DNA of 64,000 nucleotides from Axinella damicornis. Lineage: Eukaryota; Porifera; Demospongiae; Axinellida; Axinellidae. Location: assembly GCA_963931865.1 (NCBI GenBank), contig OZ007511.1, forward strand, positions 13,572,189 through 13,636,188, given 5' to 3'. The notes under the pieces were generated by a model, which did not search any database, was not told the DNA's origin, and saw nothing but the letters and a program-made list of their open reading frames with translations. Shown in pieces: positions 39,701 through 50,200 of the stretch. Position 1 is the stretch's first letter. The number at the start of each line of letters is the position of its first letter. A program made the position numbers and the translations under genes.

Positions 39701-42700
39701 AATTCCTCATAAAAGAGGAGTGTACATAGTCATACTTTGGTGGGACTTTGACGATTCCTAAGTAATACGCCCACCACTCAATGACAGTATAGTGATCAGG
39801 TGTTCAACATGCATGTGCACTAATGGTAGCACATCAGTACTTATCGATTCACTGTAAGCGGATTTGCAAACTAATTTTTTTGTACTATCTGCTAATCTTT
39901 GGCTGTAGCTGTTGCCAGTAGCTCCTGAATGGACTCCCAGCAGAGTCTGTAACCGATGGCACCTAGCTACTGCATGTAATGAGAGCAGGGCAAATGGCCA
40001 CGTCACTGCAAGAAATGGCCTGGGGGTTGATTCAACCAAAAATGGGTTGCCTCAGTTGCAGCTTAGCAATGACTTGATCCTGCCTCTTGTCACTTAAAAG
40101 GTTGTTTATCCAATAAAAAGTATGAATAGCTTTTGCCCCACAAGCCACAACTAGCTAGCCAATAGCTGATAGGTATCATAAATGTAGTAACTTAAGTTCC
40201 AATTACATCATCATGTGAATATTGCACCCAGATGGCACCATCATGATGAATGTTACTGCAATCTGCATGGGTATCCAATAAACTTAGTACTGGGTTTGTG
40301 CATGAGAGCTGCAGCACCAGACCCAGCAAGGTATTGTTGGTGTGCAACTCACAAAGTTGCATCTCAGGCAACCGAATCTAGGTTTAAACTACCCAGGATT
40401 TTACAGTGATAATATGCAGCTGGATGTCAAATGCCTAGTGAACACTATTGCCTGTCAGTCCATCTTGGAAGGCTAGGCACTATCTATGCGCGGTCTGATC
40501 CTCACTGCTATTTGCACTCTGGAAGAGTGGATCATGGTGGGTATACACTCACAGACAAATCACTTGGACTGGGTGGGATTACTTACTAGAGTGGACATAT
40601 TATTGTTGTAGGGAGAGAGGAGTAAATTGAACTTACTGCTATGGTTGCCTCGGCTACTTGCTCTTCATAGACAACCTCACCCCCGACAGTCACCTTCAAA
40701 ATATGGTGCTTGTGGAAAAAATTGGTGTCACTTTTTGCTGTCTTGACAAGCTGCCGGATCAGGTATGATGGCACTAGCCATGTCACCGACAGACATCCTC
40801 TGCGGACGCAATCAAGCAAGGCTGTTGGTGGGGAGTCAGGCACTAGATATTGGTCAGAGAACATTTCCCATACATCGGTGAGGTGTTGTAGGGAGTGATC
40901 AATAAAATTTGTTTTCCATTCTACCGGACAGTTGTAGCGAGGGTCATACTTTGCACTGTCCACTCGAGATTGGTCATCCAGGATGGAGTCAATGCGATCT
41001 TCGATGCTTGCTACTATGGTGTATGCCTTCAGATCTTTCTTGTAGTCTCGGATCCAAGCCTCCATTTTACGATCACTAGCACAAAACGTTTGGACAATTC
41101 GCACAAGTGGGGAGTAGTGGATATAATCCCACAGGCCATGGTGGGTGATGGCTTCAAAGACCTTGGTCAAGTTGGTGGGGAGTGGAGGAATGCAATCTCC
41201 TGGAGGGAAGAGGGCTACAACGAAGAGCCGAAACGTCTTGATGTTAACTCTCTTCTTGAGCATTCTGTTACAGACATTTATTAGAAAATCCGCAAATTTG
41301 TTGTTGATGGCTTGCCGGTTCTCAAACGCAAAAGCAGCAGCTTTACTCGTCTCTTCCTGATGGGAATCAGCTGCAGGTAAAATCAAAGAAAAGAGAGCGG
41401 GAAATAATCATGCAGCGGCAGTCAACAGCAGGCTCTCGGTATTGGGATGTTATAGAATAATGCCTACGTATATACAGGTTAGACGATTAGTCCGTGGCAC
41501 TACGTGATTTAGAATGCCAAGGGCCCTGGGCTGTAGTGTTCTTCATGAGCATCAGCAAGGACACTAGTAAAGGCCTGATCGAGGCCTTCTAAACCCATAG
41601 CTCCATTGGATGACAACTACCAATGGTAACTACGTTGAGCGCTAGATAGTAGCCGAACGGGAGTCATGCAGAGATGTTTTCAGTAGTGAAATAATTCACT
41701 GGTTGTAGTCAGCACAAGACTATGGCAAGAGCATGGGTGAAACTCAACTTTCAGCGTGTGTAGGGCAGAGCCAGATAGATCGTGCTATGGTCTCATTCGA
41801 TGTTCCCAGACCCACCACTTGTCTCATGCTCCACAATTAATGAGTCACGGAAATGAAAACATTCAATGTCAGCTAGTGCAGAGGTCCTCATGCACTCCAA
41901 ACATTAATTTGTTTACAACTGAAATGCCCGTTGCTAAGGTAGGGCGGGGTAATTCGGGCCACGGGGTAATTCGGGCCACTTCAACGTTGCAACAGGAAAG
42001 AAGCATCCATTGGATTCTTGCTTCTAGTGAGTTGTAGGCAGGTTGAGTCCCTGGATATACATGGCCAGAAGTTTGCCTAAAGTCTGTCCGTTTTTAGTTA
42101 CCGTTGACCTGAAGTTGAAGTGGCCCGAATTACCCGTGGCCCGAATTACCCCACCCTACCTTATGAAAGATAGAGGATTTAGCAATTAGATTACAGAAGC
42201 AGCAGTCTAACTAGCTGAAGTCAGGGATTTCAGTGCCACTAATGACCATAAAGGTGCTCTCCAGTAGTGCACTGCCACTGCCCGGTTACACCGAATGGTC
42301 ATACCTCTTGCTCCTTTGACATACTTCAGCTCTATCCTCTCAGCAGTAGTCAGGTCACGCAACTCTCTGAGTGCAGTTACGATGTGCCTCCAGGAGGCCC
42401 CAGGGGTACTTTGCAGCCATACGTTAACCACCTCAACTTTGCGACGGTCAATATCTGTGGGGACCTCCTGCTCAATCTGATGCAGCTGAGAGGGTTGAAG
42501 TCCCAACCTGATCCCCAGTTGGTACCATTTGGAAACTGTACTCAGCTCAGAGGAGAGATTCTTCACGTTCAGGGCACCTGAAAGGGTATCATAACACTTG
42601 AAACCTTGTGTAGGCAACACGGTAGTCTAGCGGGCTAGCAAAGGGACTAGCAACACGGACCGAATGAAGCTACAATCACTGTACCTTGATCTTCCACACT

Positions 42701-42718
42701 AGGAGCTTTGGAGGCCAT
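36777..42718 (-). CDS. Death-RING-TRAF-like protein with three MATH domains
   Basis: Exons on the minus strand: 42718-42685 (MASKAPSVEDQ), 42577-42305 (Death domain: VSKWYQLGIRLGLQ, RKVEVVNVWLQ), 41370-40637 (~245-residue unrecognised domain with YDPRYNCPVEWKT and WLVPSYLI) and 38753-36777 (RING, zinc finger, MATH). All phases join to 1005 residues. The last exon alone could start at 38705 (642 residues), but the 16 codons before that ATG are open, follow a CTGCAG acceptor and are conserved in the plus-strand paralogue. Fused-protein positions: RING 407-445, C/H-type TRAF zinc finger 469-492, MATH repeats ~503-648, 661-806 and 819-961. The RING reads CCGTSFCHTC, lacking the usual His after CG. 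TRAF MATH domains bind receptor peptides and Death domains assemble death/NF-kB complexes, so a signalling-adaptor ubiquitin-ligase role is inferred. Alternative: two separate genes. Confidence 0.72.
38754..40636. other. Long intron (or intergenic) between X exon and RING-MATH exon, minus-strand copy
   Basis: It contains the inverted-repeat element at 39294-39510. Sequence near 38880-38990 (ATGGAGTTGCCTACTCC, CCACACCCAGTCATGTG) is the inverted counterpart of 53380-53450 in the plus-strand copy. No further exon was identified. Confidence 0.5.
39294..39510. mobile_element. MITE with ACCGTATAG termini
   Basis: The left end ATACCGTATAGCGGGAAATTTTCGTA is nearly complementary to the right end TACGAAAATATCCCTCTATACGGTAT. 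It is about 215 bp, with internal GAAAATTTT/AAATTTTC motifs and no ORF. Confidence 0.75.
41937..42161. mobile_element. MITE with AGGTAGGGCGGGGTAATTCGGG termini
   Basis: Its terminal inverted repeats extend about 45 bp (left end AGGTAGGGCGGGGTAATTCG, right end CGAATTACCCCACCCTACCT). Each arm contains GGGGTAATTCGGGCCAC twice. TA flanks both ends (41935-41936, 42162-42163), suggesting a Tc1/mariner-type target duplication. It lies in intron 2 of the minus-strand Death-RING-MATH gene. Confidence 0.8.
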
Positions 42719-43190
42719 TTCACGAATTCCTCGCTGAAGTAAGTTACAGTCAGTTGGTCTGTACAGTGCAGAAGGCCGGCAGAAGGGCGTATCTCGTGGA
42801 CAAACACTAGCTCGAGGAGGAGGTGTGCCAATACAAAAATGCTCGCTAGTCACTTCCGGTTTAGTCTCGAGACTACTTCCGGTTTAGGCTGAATGCTGAA
42901 TCGGGCCGTTTTGGGGGCGGGGCTGCTGAGAGACCAGTGCAATCCTGCATAATCTATGACCTCAACCGTTGCAGGGACCAGGCGAAGGTGCACAGCACGG
43001 CAATGGAAGCTTATCTGAACGTCTGGGCAGTCGTGAAAGAATCCGAGTTGCAGAATGATGGTATGTTGTGTTGGACTCGGGAATGACATTGTGCTGTTTG
43101 AGCAAGAGAGGAAAATTACATGGAGTGGTATAAATTCGCAGACACTGCTACTGCAGGAAACAGTATATCTGCAAGGTGTAGTCAACTGCT
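42719..43190 (-). promoter_or_regulatory. 5' region of the minus-strand Death-RING-MATH gene
   Basis: Upstream of the ATG at 42718, a block at about 42895-43090 (CGTTTTGGGGGCGGGGCTGC, AGTTGCAGAATGATGG) recurs in inverted orientation at about 46240-46445 upstream of the plus-strand paralogue. The duplication therefore includes the promoter-side sequence. Confidence 0.5.
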
Positions 43191-43399
43191 AGTGTGGTCG
43201 AAACGTTAATTGGTTGAAAAAAGTTCTTTGTTGAACCTCCATGCTAGTGTAAAAGCATAAGCAAGTGAAATGAAATGTTCAATGGGCAGCATTGCTCATC
43301 ACACTATTGTCCATACTTACATGATAGTTGAGTCCATTCAATGACATGGGGATGTGCTTGTTTTGCTTGTGCAAGGTGAAAAAGTGTTGTTCTCAATCG

Positions 43400-43517
43400 A
43401 TATCAGGTAATAGATGGCTAGAATTGTAGCCTTGTACCCAGGTCTTGTCATCCCAGTGTTTGAACTAACGCGTGATAAAACATGTCGTGTGAAGTGAAGC
43501 ACCTGGATGTTGGGTGG

Positions 43518-43566
<49 letters not shown>

Positions 43567-44063
43567 GGGGGGGGGGAGTAGTGCATTCTTGGGAAAACAG
43601 CAAGTTAATGAGTACACTACCAATTGCACTATGGAGTGACTGAACAGTTGACATCAGGCAGTCTTGGTGACATTTCTCGGGTTCAGAAAGCCACCCCACA
43701 GCCGTACAGAAGCAATCTAAATCTATCATCCAGGAAATTTCTGCTCAGTTGACTGCAGCAGTGGCCTGAAGTAAGACAGAATCTACAATTCTGGTTAGCC
43801 TCACACCACCCCAGCATTTGTTGGTTATGTGCGGTGGCTACCAGGACATTGGGTGGACGTGCGGAGGAGCAACAACTATGCTGAGTATCTGTGAAGTGTT
43901 CTCGTGTGAACGCGTTTTGCCTTTGTTTCGTACCAAGTTGACAGAGATAGGTGACTGATTAACTTACTTACTGCCTTTGGCCCTTACTGCTACTGCTTGG
44001 GAGGTGGTGGCCCGTATGTGAGTGGCTCACTCTGGTTGTAATCAACTCTTGCAATCACTGCAG
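43400..44063. other. Duplicated block homologous to ATP5IF1 intron 2, with internal inversion
   Basis: The sequence parallels 34060-34735 (CCCAGGTCTTGTCATCCCAGT, GTTCAGAAAGCCACCCCACAG), but the portion 43725-43885 (from CCAGGAAATTTCTGCTCAGT to GACGTGCGGAGGAGCAAC) is in reverse orientation relative to 34345-34545. It includes the (GT)n-(G)n tract at 43520-43576. Confidence 0.7.
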
Positions 44064-44789
44064 GCAGGCTGGAGGTGCGTTCAGCAAGAAAGAACAGGCT
44101 CAGGAAGACCAGTACATTTTACAATCTGGTAAGTTAGAGTACAAGTTGTCCCTTACGCATTCCATTCTCAGCCCATTCCCGGCCCGTTCCTGGCTCATTC
44201 CTGGCCCATTCTTGGCCCATTCCTGGCTCATTCCCGCCCCATTCCCGTCCTATTCCTGGCCCATTCCTGGCCCATTCCTGGCCCTGCATTGCCAGCCCAT
44301 TCACAGCCCATTCCTGGCCCATTCCCAGCCCATTCCTGCCCTATTCCTGGCCCATTCCCAGCCCATTCCTGGCCCATTCCCAGCCCATTCCTGGCCCATT
44401 CCCAGCCCATTCCTGGCCCATTCCCGGCCCATTCCTGCCCTATTCCCGGCCTATTCCTGGCCCATCTCAGCCCATTCCTGGCCCATTTCCACCTCCAGCT
44501 GTTGGCTGTTGCAGTTGTGTTTTGCATTCTGATCACGGCTGGAGATGGGAATGTACCTTTGACAATGAAATTGATGCTCTGTGCATGAGTGAGTGAGCAT
44601 TGGTCTCCATTTCATTTCAGGAGAAACAGAAGCTTGCCATGATGAGGGAGGAGGCTTCCAAACACCACGAGGAAGAGATAGACCACCATGAGGATGCCAT
44701 CGAGGAACTCCATGGAGGAGCAGATCCGTCGTCACAATGAGAAGATCCGGAGGCATAAGGTCAAGTTGGACGAGCACGACGATGACTGA
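44064..44789 (+). pseudogene. ATP5IF1 partial duplicate, frameshifted
   Basis: Copies of exons 3 (44064-44128, one base longer than the parent: GTACATTTTAC against GTACTTTTAC) and 4 (44621-44789, four bases longer, from an insertion at GAACTCCATGGAGGAG) keep the intron with its GT and AG ends and a related minisatellite. Both insertions break the frame, and no copies of exons 1-2 are seen, so this is a nonfunctional DNA-level duplicate. Confidence 0.88.
44165..44495. repeat. CCCATTCCTGGC minisatellite, duplicate locus
   Basis: Same unit family as 34855-35125, arranged differently, in the intron of the ATP5IF1 pseudogene. Confidence 0.9.
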
Positions 44790-44969
44790 AACAGACAGTG
44801 GTGTAGCATGCTATTATTAGAACAGTTGCCATACATAGTTCTCTGGTTCCTGTATGATACTGCTTTTGTGCATCCTGTTCTGTTATAGTTGAAGAATCTC
44901 GTCATAGGAAATCTCTGCAGATCATTAGGCATTAGCGTCGTTCCCAGGTGCTCAGTACGGGCCGCCATA

Positions 44970-45360
44970 GTCTGGGTCGAAGTTGAGGTCATTGTGGGGA
45001 ATGAAGGTAGGACAGCCGTACCCACTGTCAGCTCTCTCTCCACTCGACAGATGATTCTGGCATCTGCTGTCTCACCGAACTTCAAAAGTCAATGGTGTGT
45101 CCGCGGTGGTACTTGTCTTGGAGTTGATTGCAGAGCTGGATGACAACATGACCTCGGAATGGCCATTTGAGATGGTCATCGAACTCTCCTCGCATAAGGA
45201 AGGCAATCACTGACACGTGTGCCTTTTCCTTCACCATAGCCATTAGCAACCACATTGAGACACATCTTGTACCCCTGTGGGTGGGTGTAGAATGCATTCA
45301 TCACTCTCTATCTAGCGTTGTTCAAAGTCTGTCATGACCAATCCAATTGGAAGCACCCCA
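44970..45360 (-). pseudogene. MATH-domain fragment
   Basis: The minus strand encodes fragments of the MATH repeat of the neighbouring Death-RING-MATH genes (FYTHPQGYKMCL-like start, GEFDDHLKWPFRGHVVIQ, CNQLQDKYHRGHTIDF, then an out-of-frame FIPHNDLNFDP-like end). A frame change near 45080 and missing RING and Death parts make it a relic. Its position next to the ATP5IF1 relic mirrors the 3'-to-3' arrangement at 35439/36777. Confidence 0.8.
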
Positions 45361-45613
45361 GGCTCTATTCATCTGGTGAGTACACCACTGGGTCACAGAC
45401 ATAGGTGTAGTGAAGTGCCTTGGTGGTCAGGTAGAACTGCAAGAGTGGTAAGCAAAACAATGGGTGTGTCCATGCATGACAAACAAGAACAGGGTTGTAA
45501 CTTATATGTTCAGCAACTCTGAGGTCACTCACCTCAAGAAACATGTAAAAGTGAACGTATACTAGTATGTGATAGGTCAGGCATCCAAAAGTGTTAGTCT
45601 TTATTGAGGAGGG

Positions 45614-45719
45614 TAGTCTCGGTCCCAGACCCAACCAACCCCAGCACGGATCGCTTTTAGTATTAGTATTATACTGTAAGCGATACACGCGCTGGATAAA
45701 CGGTCTGGGAACGAGACTA
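45614..45719. mobile_element. Hairpin element, TAGTCTCGGTCCCAGACC type
   Basis: The arms are TAGTCTCGGTCCCAGACC and GGTCTGGGAACGAGACTA, with an inner stem pairing ATCGCTTTTAGTAT-like and ATACTGTAAGCGAT-like segments. Confidence 0.75.
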
Positions 45720-45924
45720 TGGGGAGGGTTTATTGTAAATTGTGAGTGGATCATGGATGTGTTTCTCTTCCTGCAATCGTGACTATCTGATCGTGAGAAG
45801 GTGCAGAAAGGTCCCAGGCCCCACCCAGCTTTTCGTCGTTCGCGCGTGGGAGAGCCTGGGAACGAGGCTATTTCTGAGTGGTGTTAAGAGTTTACGCATG
45901 GATGACATGTACAATAAATAAAAA

Positions 45925-46055
45925 ATTGGTAAGCCAGAACAGTATACCCTGGCAGATGAAAGAGCAATCAACCAGCAAAGAAACTGCCTCAAAATTGGAA
46001 TCTGAACCCACGACCATAACGGTGACCACTAGACTGGTTCCACTGTACAGTAGGT
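45925..46055 (-). repeat. Possible tRNA-derived SINE
   Basis: On the minus strand, CAGTCTAGTGGTCACCG and about 30 bp later GTGGGTTCAGATTCC resemble polymerase III A and B boxes of a tRNA head, followed by an unrelated body. The match to box consensus is imperfect. Confidence 0.35.
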
Positions 46056-46199
46056 GATCATCTGGTACCAATTCAATTGCATGAATTTCTACACTCGGTT
46101 TGGGATTGTTGCTATGCCCCCATTGGAATAGTTAGTTTCACTGGGCCAGACCCAACCAGGTCAGGTCTGGCCCAATGAGACTGCCATTGGAAGGGCTTA

Positions 46200-47226
46200 G
46201 AGAGTCTGGATGGAGGCTAGCATGGATCAACTGAAGAATATGATCGCTCAGTACCCGAGTCCAACACTACCTACCATCATTCTGCAACTCGGGATTCTTT
46301 CACGGATGCCCAGACGTCCAGACAAGCTTCTACTGCCGTGCTATGCATTTTCGCCTGCTCCCTGCCTCAGATGCGATGGTAGATGTTGCAGGATTGCACC
46401 ACAATGTTTACTAATCTCTCAGCAGCCCCGCCCCCAAAACGGCCCAAGATTTGACCAACAATCAATGCACCGCATTGAGACCCTAAAACGGAAATGGAAA
46501 TTGCATCATATAGAGTCTAACCCGACCGTACCGTTATAGCGCACGCGCATTGGCACACCTCTTCTTCTAATTACCCCGCGCGCGCATGCGCGAAGCGGGG
46601 TTAAGCAATCGGTTTTGTCCGTCAGTCAGTCAGTCAGTCGTCTGTCTGTCAGGCGAAAAAATTTGAAATCTCGCCACATAGACCCTCATAAACCCTCGAA
46701 ATGGAGTCAAACAATAGCAAATAGCAAAAAACTGCTCTATATGTACCTGACTGAAGTCAAGGCGCTCCGTTTCGCTGTATTTCGGCTAATTCCTACTTTT
46801 CATAACTATTCATAACATTGGCTCCACCTCTTCGTGACCTCAGAGTCCCATCAAGAACAAGACACGCAGTGCATTTGGAAACTTCATGCTTCGAGATGAC
46901 CGCTAGGAAACAGTGTTTTCTCACGATCTATGTACTTCACAGACATCGTGGCTATTGTTTCGGCTGTTTTTTCCAGCTATTTCCTATTATTCGTAACATT
47001 TGGCCCCACCTCTTCAGCTTCACAATATTATATACGGTAAGCGGTCACTCCCACTCCTTGGATATGGCAATACGTACACGAACACAGTACAGCGATACTA
47101 GTGCATCGGCAGAGTCACGTTCCGCGCGGGGTATGTGTTCTATGAACACCTCTAGTTAGCGGAACAGTGTTCGGATCTGCCTTGTGGCAAGTTCTGCTCT
47201 GTACTTGAGCGAGTTCGTGAAATTTA
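46200..47226 (+). promoter_or_regulatory. 5' region of the plus-strand Death-RING-MATH gene
   Basis: 46240-46445 is the inverted counterpart of the promoter-side block at 42895-43090. It is followed by an inserted stretch (about 46540-47160) that starts with TTACCCCGCGCGCGCATGCGCGAAGCGGGGTTAA and a GTCA tandem run. The GCGCGC-centred core recurs in the palindrome at 63551-63635. Confidence 0.45.
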
Positions 47227-50200
47227 ATGGCCTCCAAAGCTCTTAGTGTGGAAGATAAAGGTACATTGATTGTAGCTTCATTCGATCTGTGCTGCCTGCA
47301 TAAAGTTTCAAGCGTTGATAAACCCTTTCAGGTGCCCTGAGCGTGAAGAATCTTTCCTCTGAGCTGAGTACAGTTTCCAAATGGTACCAACTGGGGATCA
47401 GGTTAGGACTTCAACCCTCTCAGCTGCGTCAGATTGAGCAGGAGGTCCCCACAGATATTGACCGTCGCAGAATTGAGGTGGTTGACTTATGGCTGCAAAG
47501 TACCCCTGGGGCCTCCTGGAGGCACATCGTGACTGCACTCAGAGAAATGGGAGAGCGAACTACTGCTGAGAGGATAGAGCTGAAGTACGTCAAAGGAGCA
47601 AGAGGTATGACCATTCAGTGCAATATGTAGGATCTAGTTACTATTGTATTATCCTCTGAAAGAGTAGCTTCATTCCAAGGCTTCTCCCTGCGTGTTACAC
47701 TCCTGGTATAGGAAATAAAGTGCCGCGTAAATATTACACTCCTGGTAGGCGAAAAATTGTGCCGCGTAAATATTACACTCCTGGTATAGGAAAAATTGTG
47801 CCGCGTAATCTAATCTAAATAATTAATTAAATAATCAAACCTCACAGCACGCAGGAATGGTCTACAGAGATTCTGACTACACCGTCGTGATCGCTATCAT
47901 GCAGTGACACAACCGCACAATAATTGTGCTGAAACTCACCTTGGTGGTGGAGATACAAGCGCTTTTGTCTCGCCGTGGCCGCCATTGCTGGTGCGCTCTT
48001 CCGACTTCCGGTGGCAGTACCGTTCTTAGGAAAGGCACACGAAGATTCTGACCACACAGCCGTGATCGCTGTCGTTCACTGACGCTTACATGCCAAAATT
48101 CACCGTGCTGGCTAAGTTGTGAGTGCTGTCTTGTCTTCCTTTTGGTCGCCATTGCTCGCTGGATCGACTGAGCCACGTGGCATGTGCGTTAATTGGAACG
48201 AATTGCAATAATTAGCTTCGCTACGGCGAGGCAACCGCGCGCCGCGGCGTTGCAACGGCTACCAGGAGTGCGGTTGCCCCTCGTAAATAATCTAATTACA
48301 CTCCTGGTAGGGGAAAAATTGTGCTGCGTAAATAAATAATTACACTCCTGGTAGGCGAAAAATTGTGCCGCGTAAATATTACACTCCTGGTAGGGGAAAA
48401 ATTGTGCCGCGTAATCTAATCTAAATAATTAATTAAATAATCAAACCTCACAGCACGCAGGAATGGTCTACAGAGATTCTGACTACACCATCGTGATCGC
48501 TATCATGCAGTGACACAACCACACAATAATTGTGCTGAAACTCACCTTGGTGGTGGAGATACAAGCGCTTTTGTCTCGCCGTGGCCGCCATTGCTGGTGC
48601 GCTCTTCCGACTTCCGGTGGCAGTACCGTTCTTAGGAAAGGCACACGAAGATTCTGACCACACAGCCGTGATCGCTGTCGTTCACTGACGCTTACATGCC
48701 AAAACTCACCGTGCTGGCTAAGTTGTGAGTGCTGTCTTGTCTTCCTTTTGGTCGCCATTGCTCGCTGGATCGACTGAGCCACGTGGCATGTGCGTTAATT
48801 GGAACGAATTGCAATAATTAGCTTCGCTACGCCGAGGCAACCGCGGCGTTGCAACGGCTACCAGGAGTGCGGTTGCCCCTCGATTAATATAATATATATA
48901 ATGTTTGAGTACTTAGGATTGGCCTACATAGATTCTGACTACACCACCGTGATCGCTATCAAGCACTGACCTGAATGATAAAAGTTGGTGCTGAAACTCA
49001 CCTTGGTGGCTGAGATACAAGCGCTTTTGTCTCGCCGTTGGCCACCATTGCTCGAGCGCTCTCTTCGACTTCCGGTGGCAGTACAGCCCTCGGGAAAGGC
49101 ACACGAAGATTCTGACCACACGGCCGTGATCGCTGTCGTTCACTGACACTTGCATGCCAAAACTCACCGTGCTGGCTAAGTCGTAAGTGCTGTAATAATG
49201 TCTTGCCTTCCTTTTGGCCGCCATTGCTCGCGATCGACTGAGCGCGGTACGGTTGCCACGTGGCATGTGCGTTAATTGGAACGAATTGCAATAATTAGCT
49301 TGCGCTACGGCGAGGCAACGCGGGGTTGCAACGGCTACCAGGAGTGCGGTTGCCCCTCGATCTAATTAATATAATATATATAATGTTTGGGTACTTAGGC
49401 TTGGCCTACAGAAATTCTGACTACACCGCCGTGATCGCTATCATGCACTGACCTGAATGATAAAAGTTGGTGCTGAAACTCACCTTGGTGGTGGAGATAT
49501 GAGCGCTTTTGTCTCGCCGTGGCTGCCATTGCTCGAGCGCTCTCTTCGACTTCCGGTGGCAGTACCGTTCTTAGGAAAGGCACACGAAGATTCTGACCAC
49601 ACAGCCGTGATCGCTGTCGTTCACTGACGCTTACATGCCAAAACTCACCGTGCTGGCGAAGTTGTGAGCGCTGTAACAGTTTCTTGTCTTCTCCTTGGGC
49701 CGCCATTGCTGACTCAGCTCAATCGATCGACGTTGACGTCGCGTGGTATGTGCGTTAATTGGAATGAGTTGCAATACGTACCTAGCTTGCGCTACCGTCA
49801 AGTCGCAACCGGTTGCAACGCGGCTACCAGGAGTGCGGTTGCCCCTCGAATACATACAGGGAAAGTCTGGGAACCAGTGGCGCCTGCAGGGTCAGGCCTC
49901 ATACTGTCTATCATGTGCTCACTAAACCACATGCATCATAATCGTGGCATAAGGATGGTTGAAGGGCACTGCTGAAAAATGGAAGACTTGTCCAGGACTA
50001 GGACGAAGTGCCCCAGAAACCAAACCAGTCTCCTATTGTTGTCTGGCAAGGCCAGCCTTTGTCCGTGGCCGAGGTCAGACTGGACTTCGCTAGATTGTAC
50101 TTACAGATTTTCTTCGCAATATCACACTTGGCAAATAGCTAGTTTAATAATAGTACATAGTTGCGTGTGAAGCACGAAGGTGCCACGACTACGAGAGCAT

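Larger units (their letters stand above)
45361..46199. other. Repeat-rich spacer in the centre of the inverted gene pair
   Basis: It holds an exon-like fragment on the minus strand at about 45365-45440 (FYLTTKALHYTY) that recurs on the plus strand at about 56806-56890, hairpin elements at 45614-45719 and 45808-45870, and a possible tRNA-derived SINE at about 45925-46055. Confidence 0.5.

Noticed and set aside
47842..49706. Recurrent minus-strand ORFs (MAAKRKTRQ.., SERQRSRLCGQNLRVPF)
   Set aside because: They recur because the transposon copies recur. They are short, run through donor-like motifs and match no protein family I know, so they are not called as genes.
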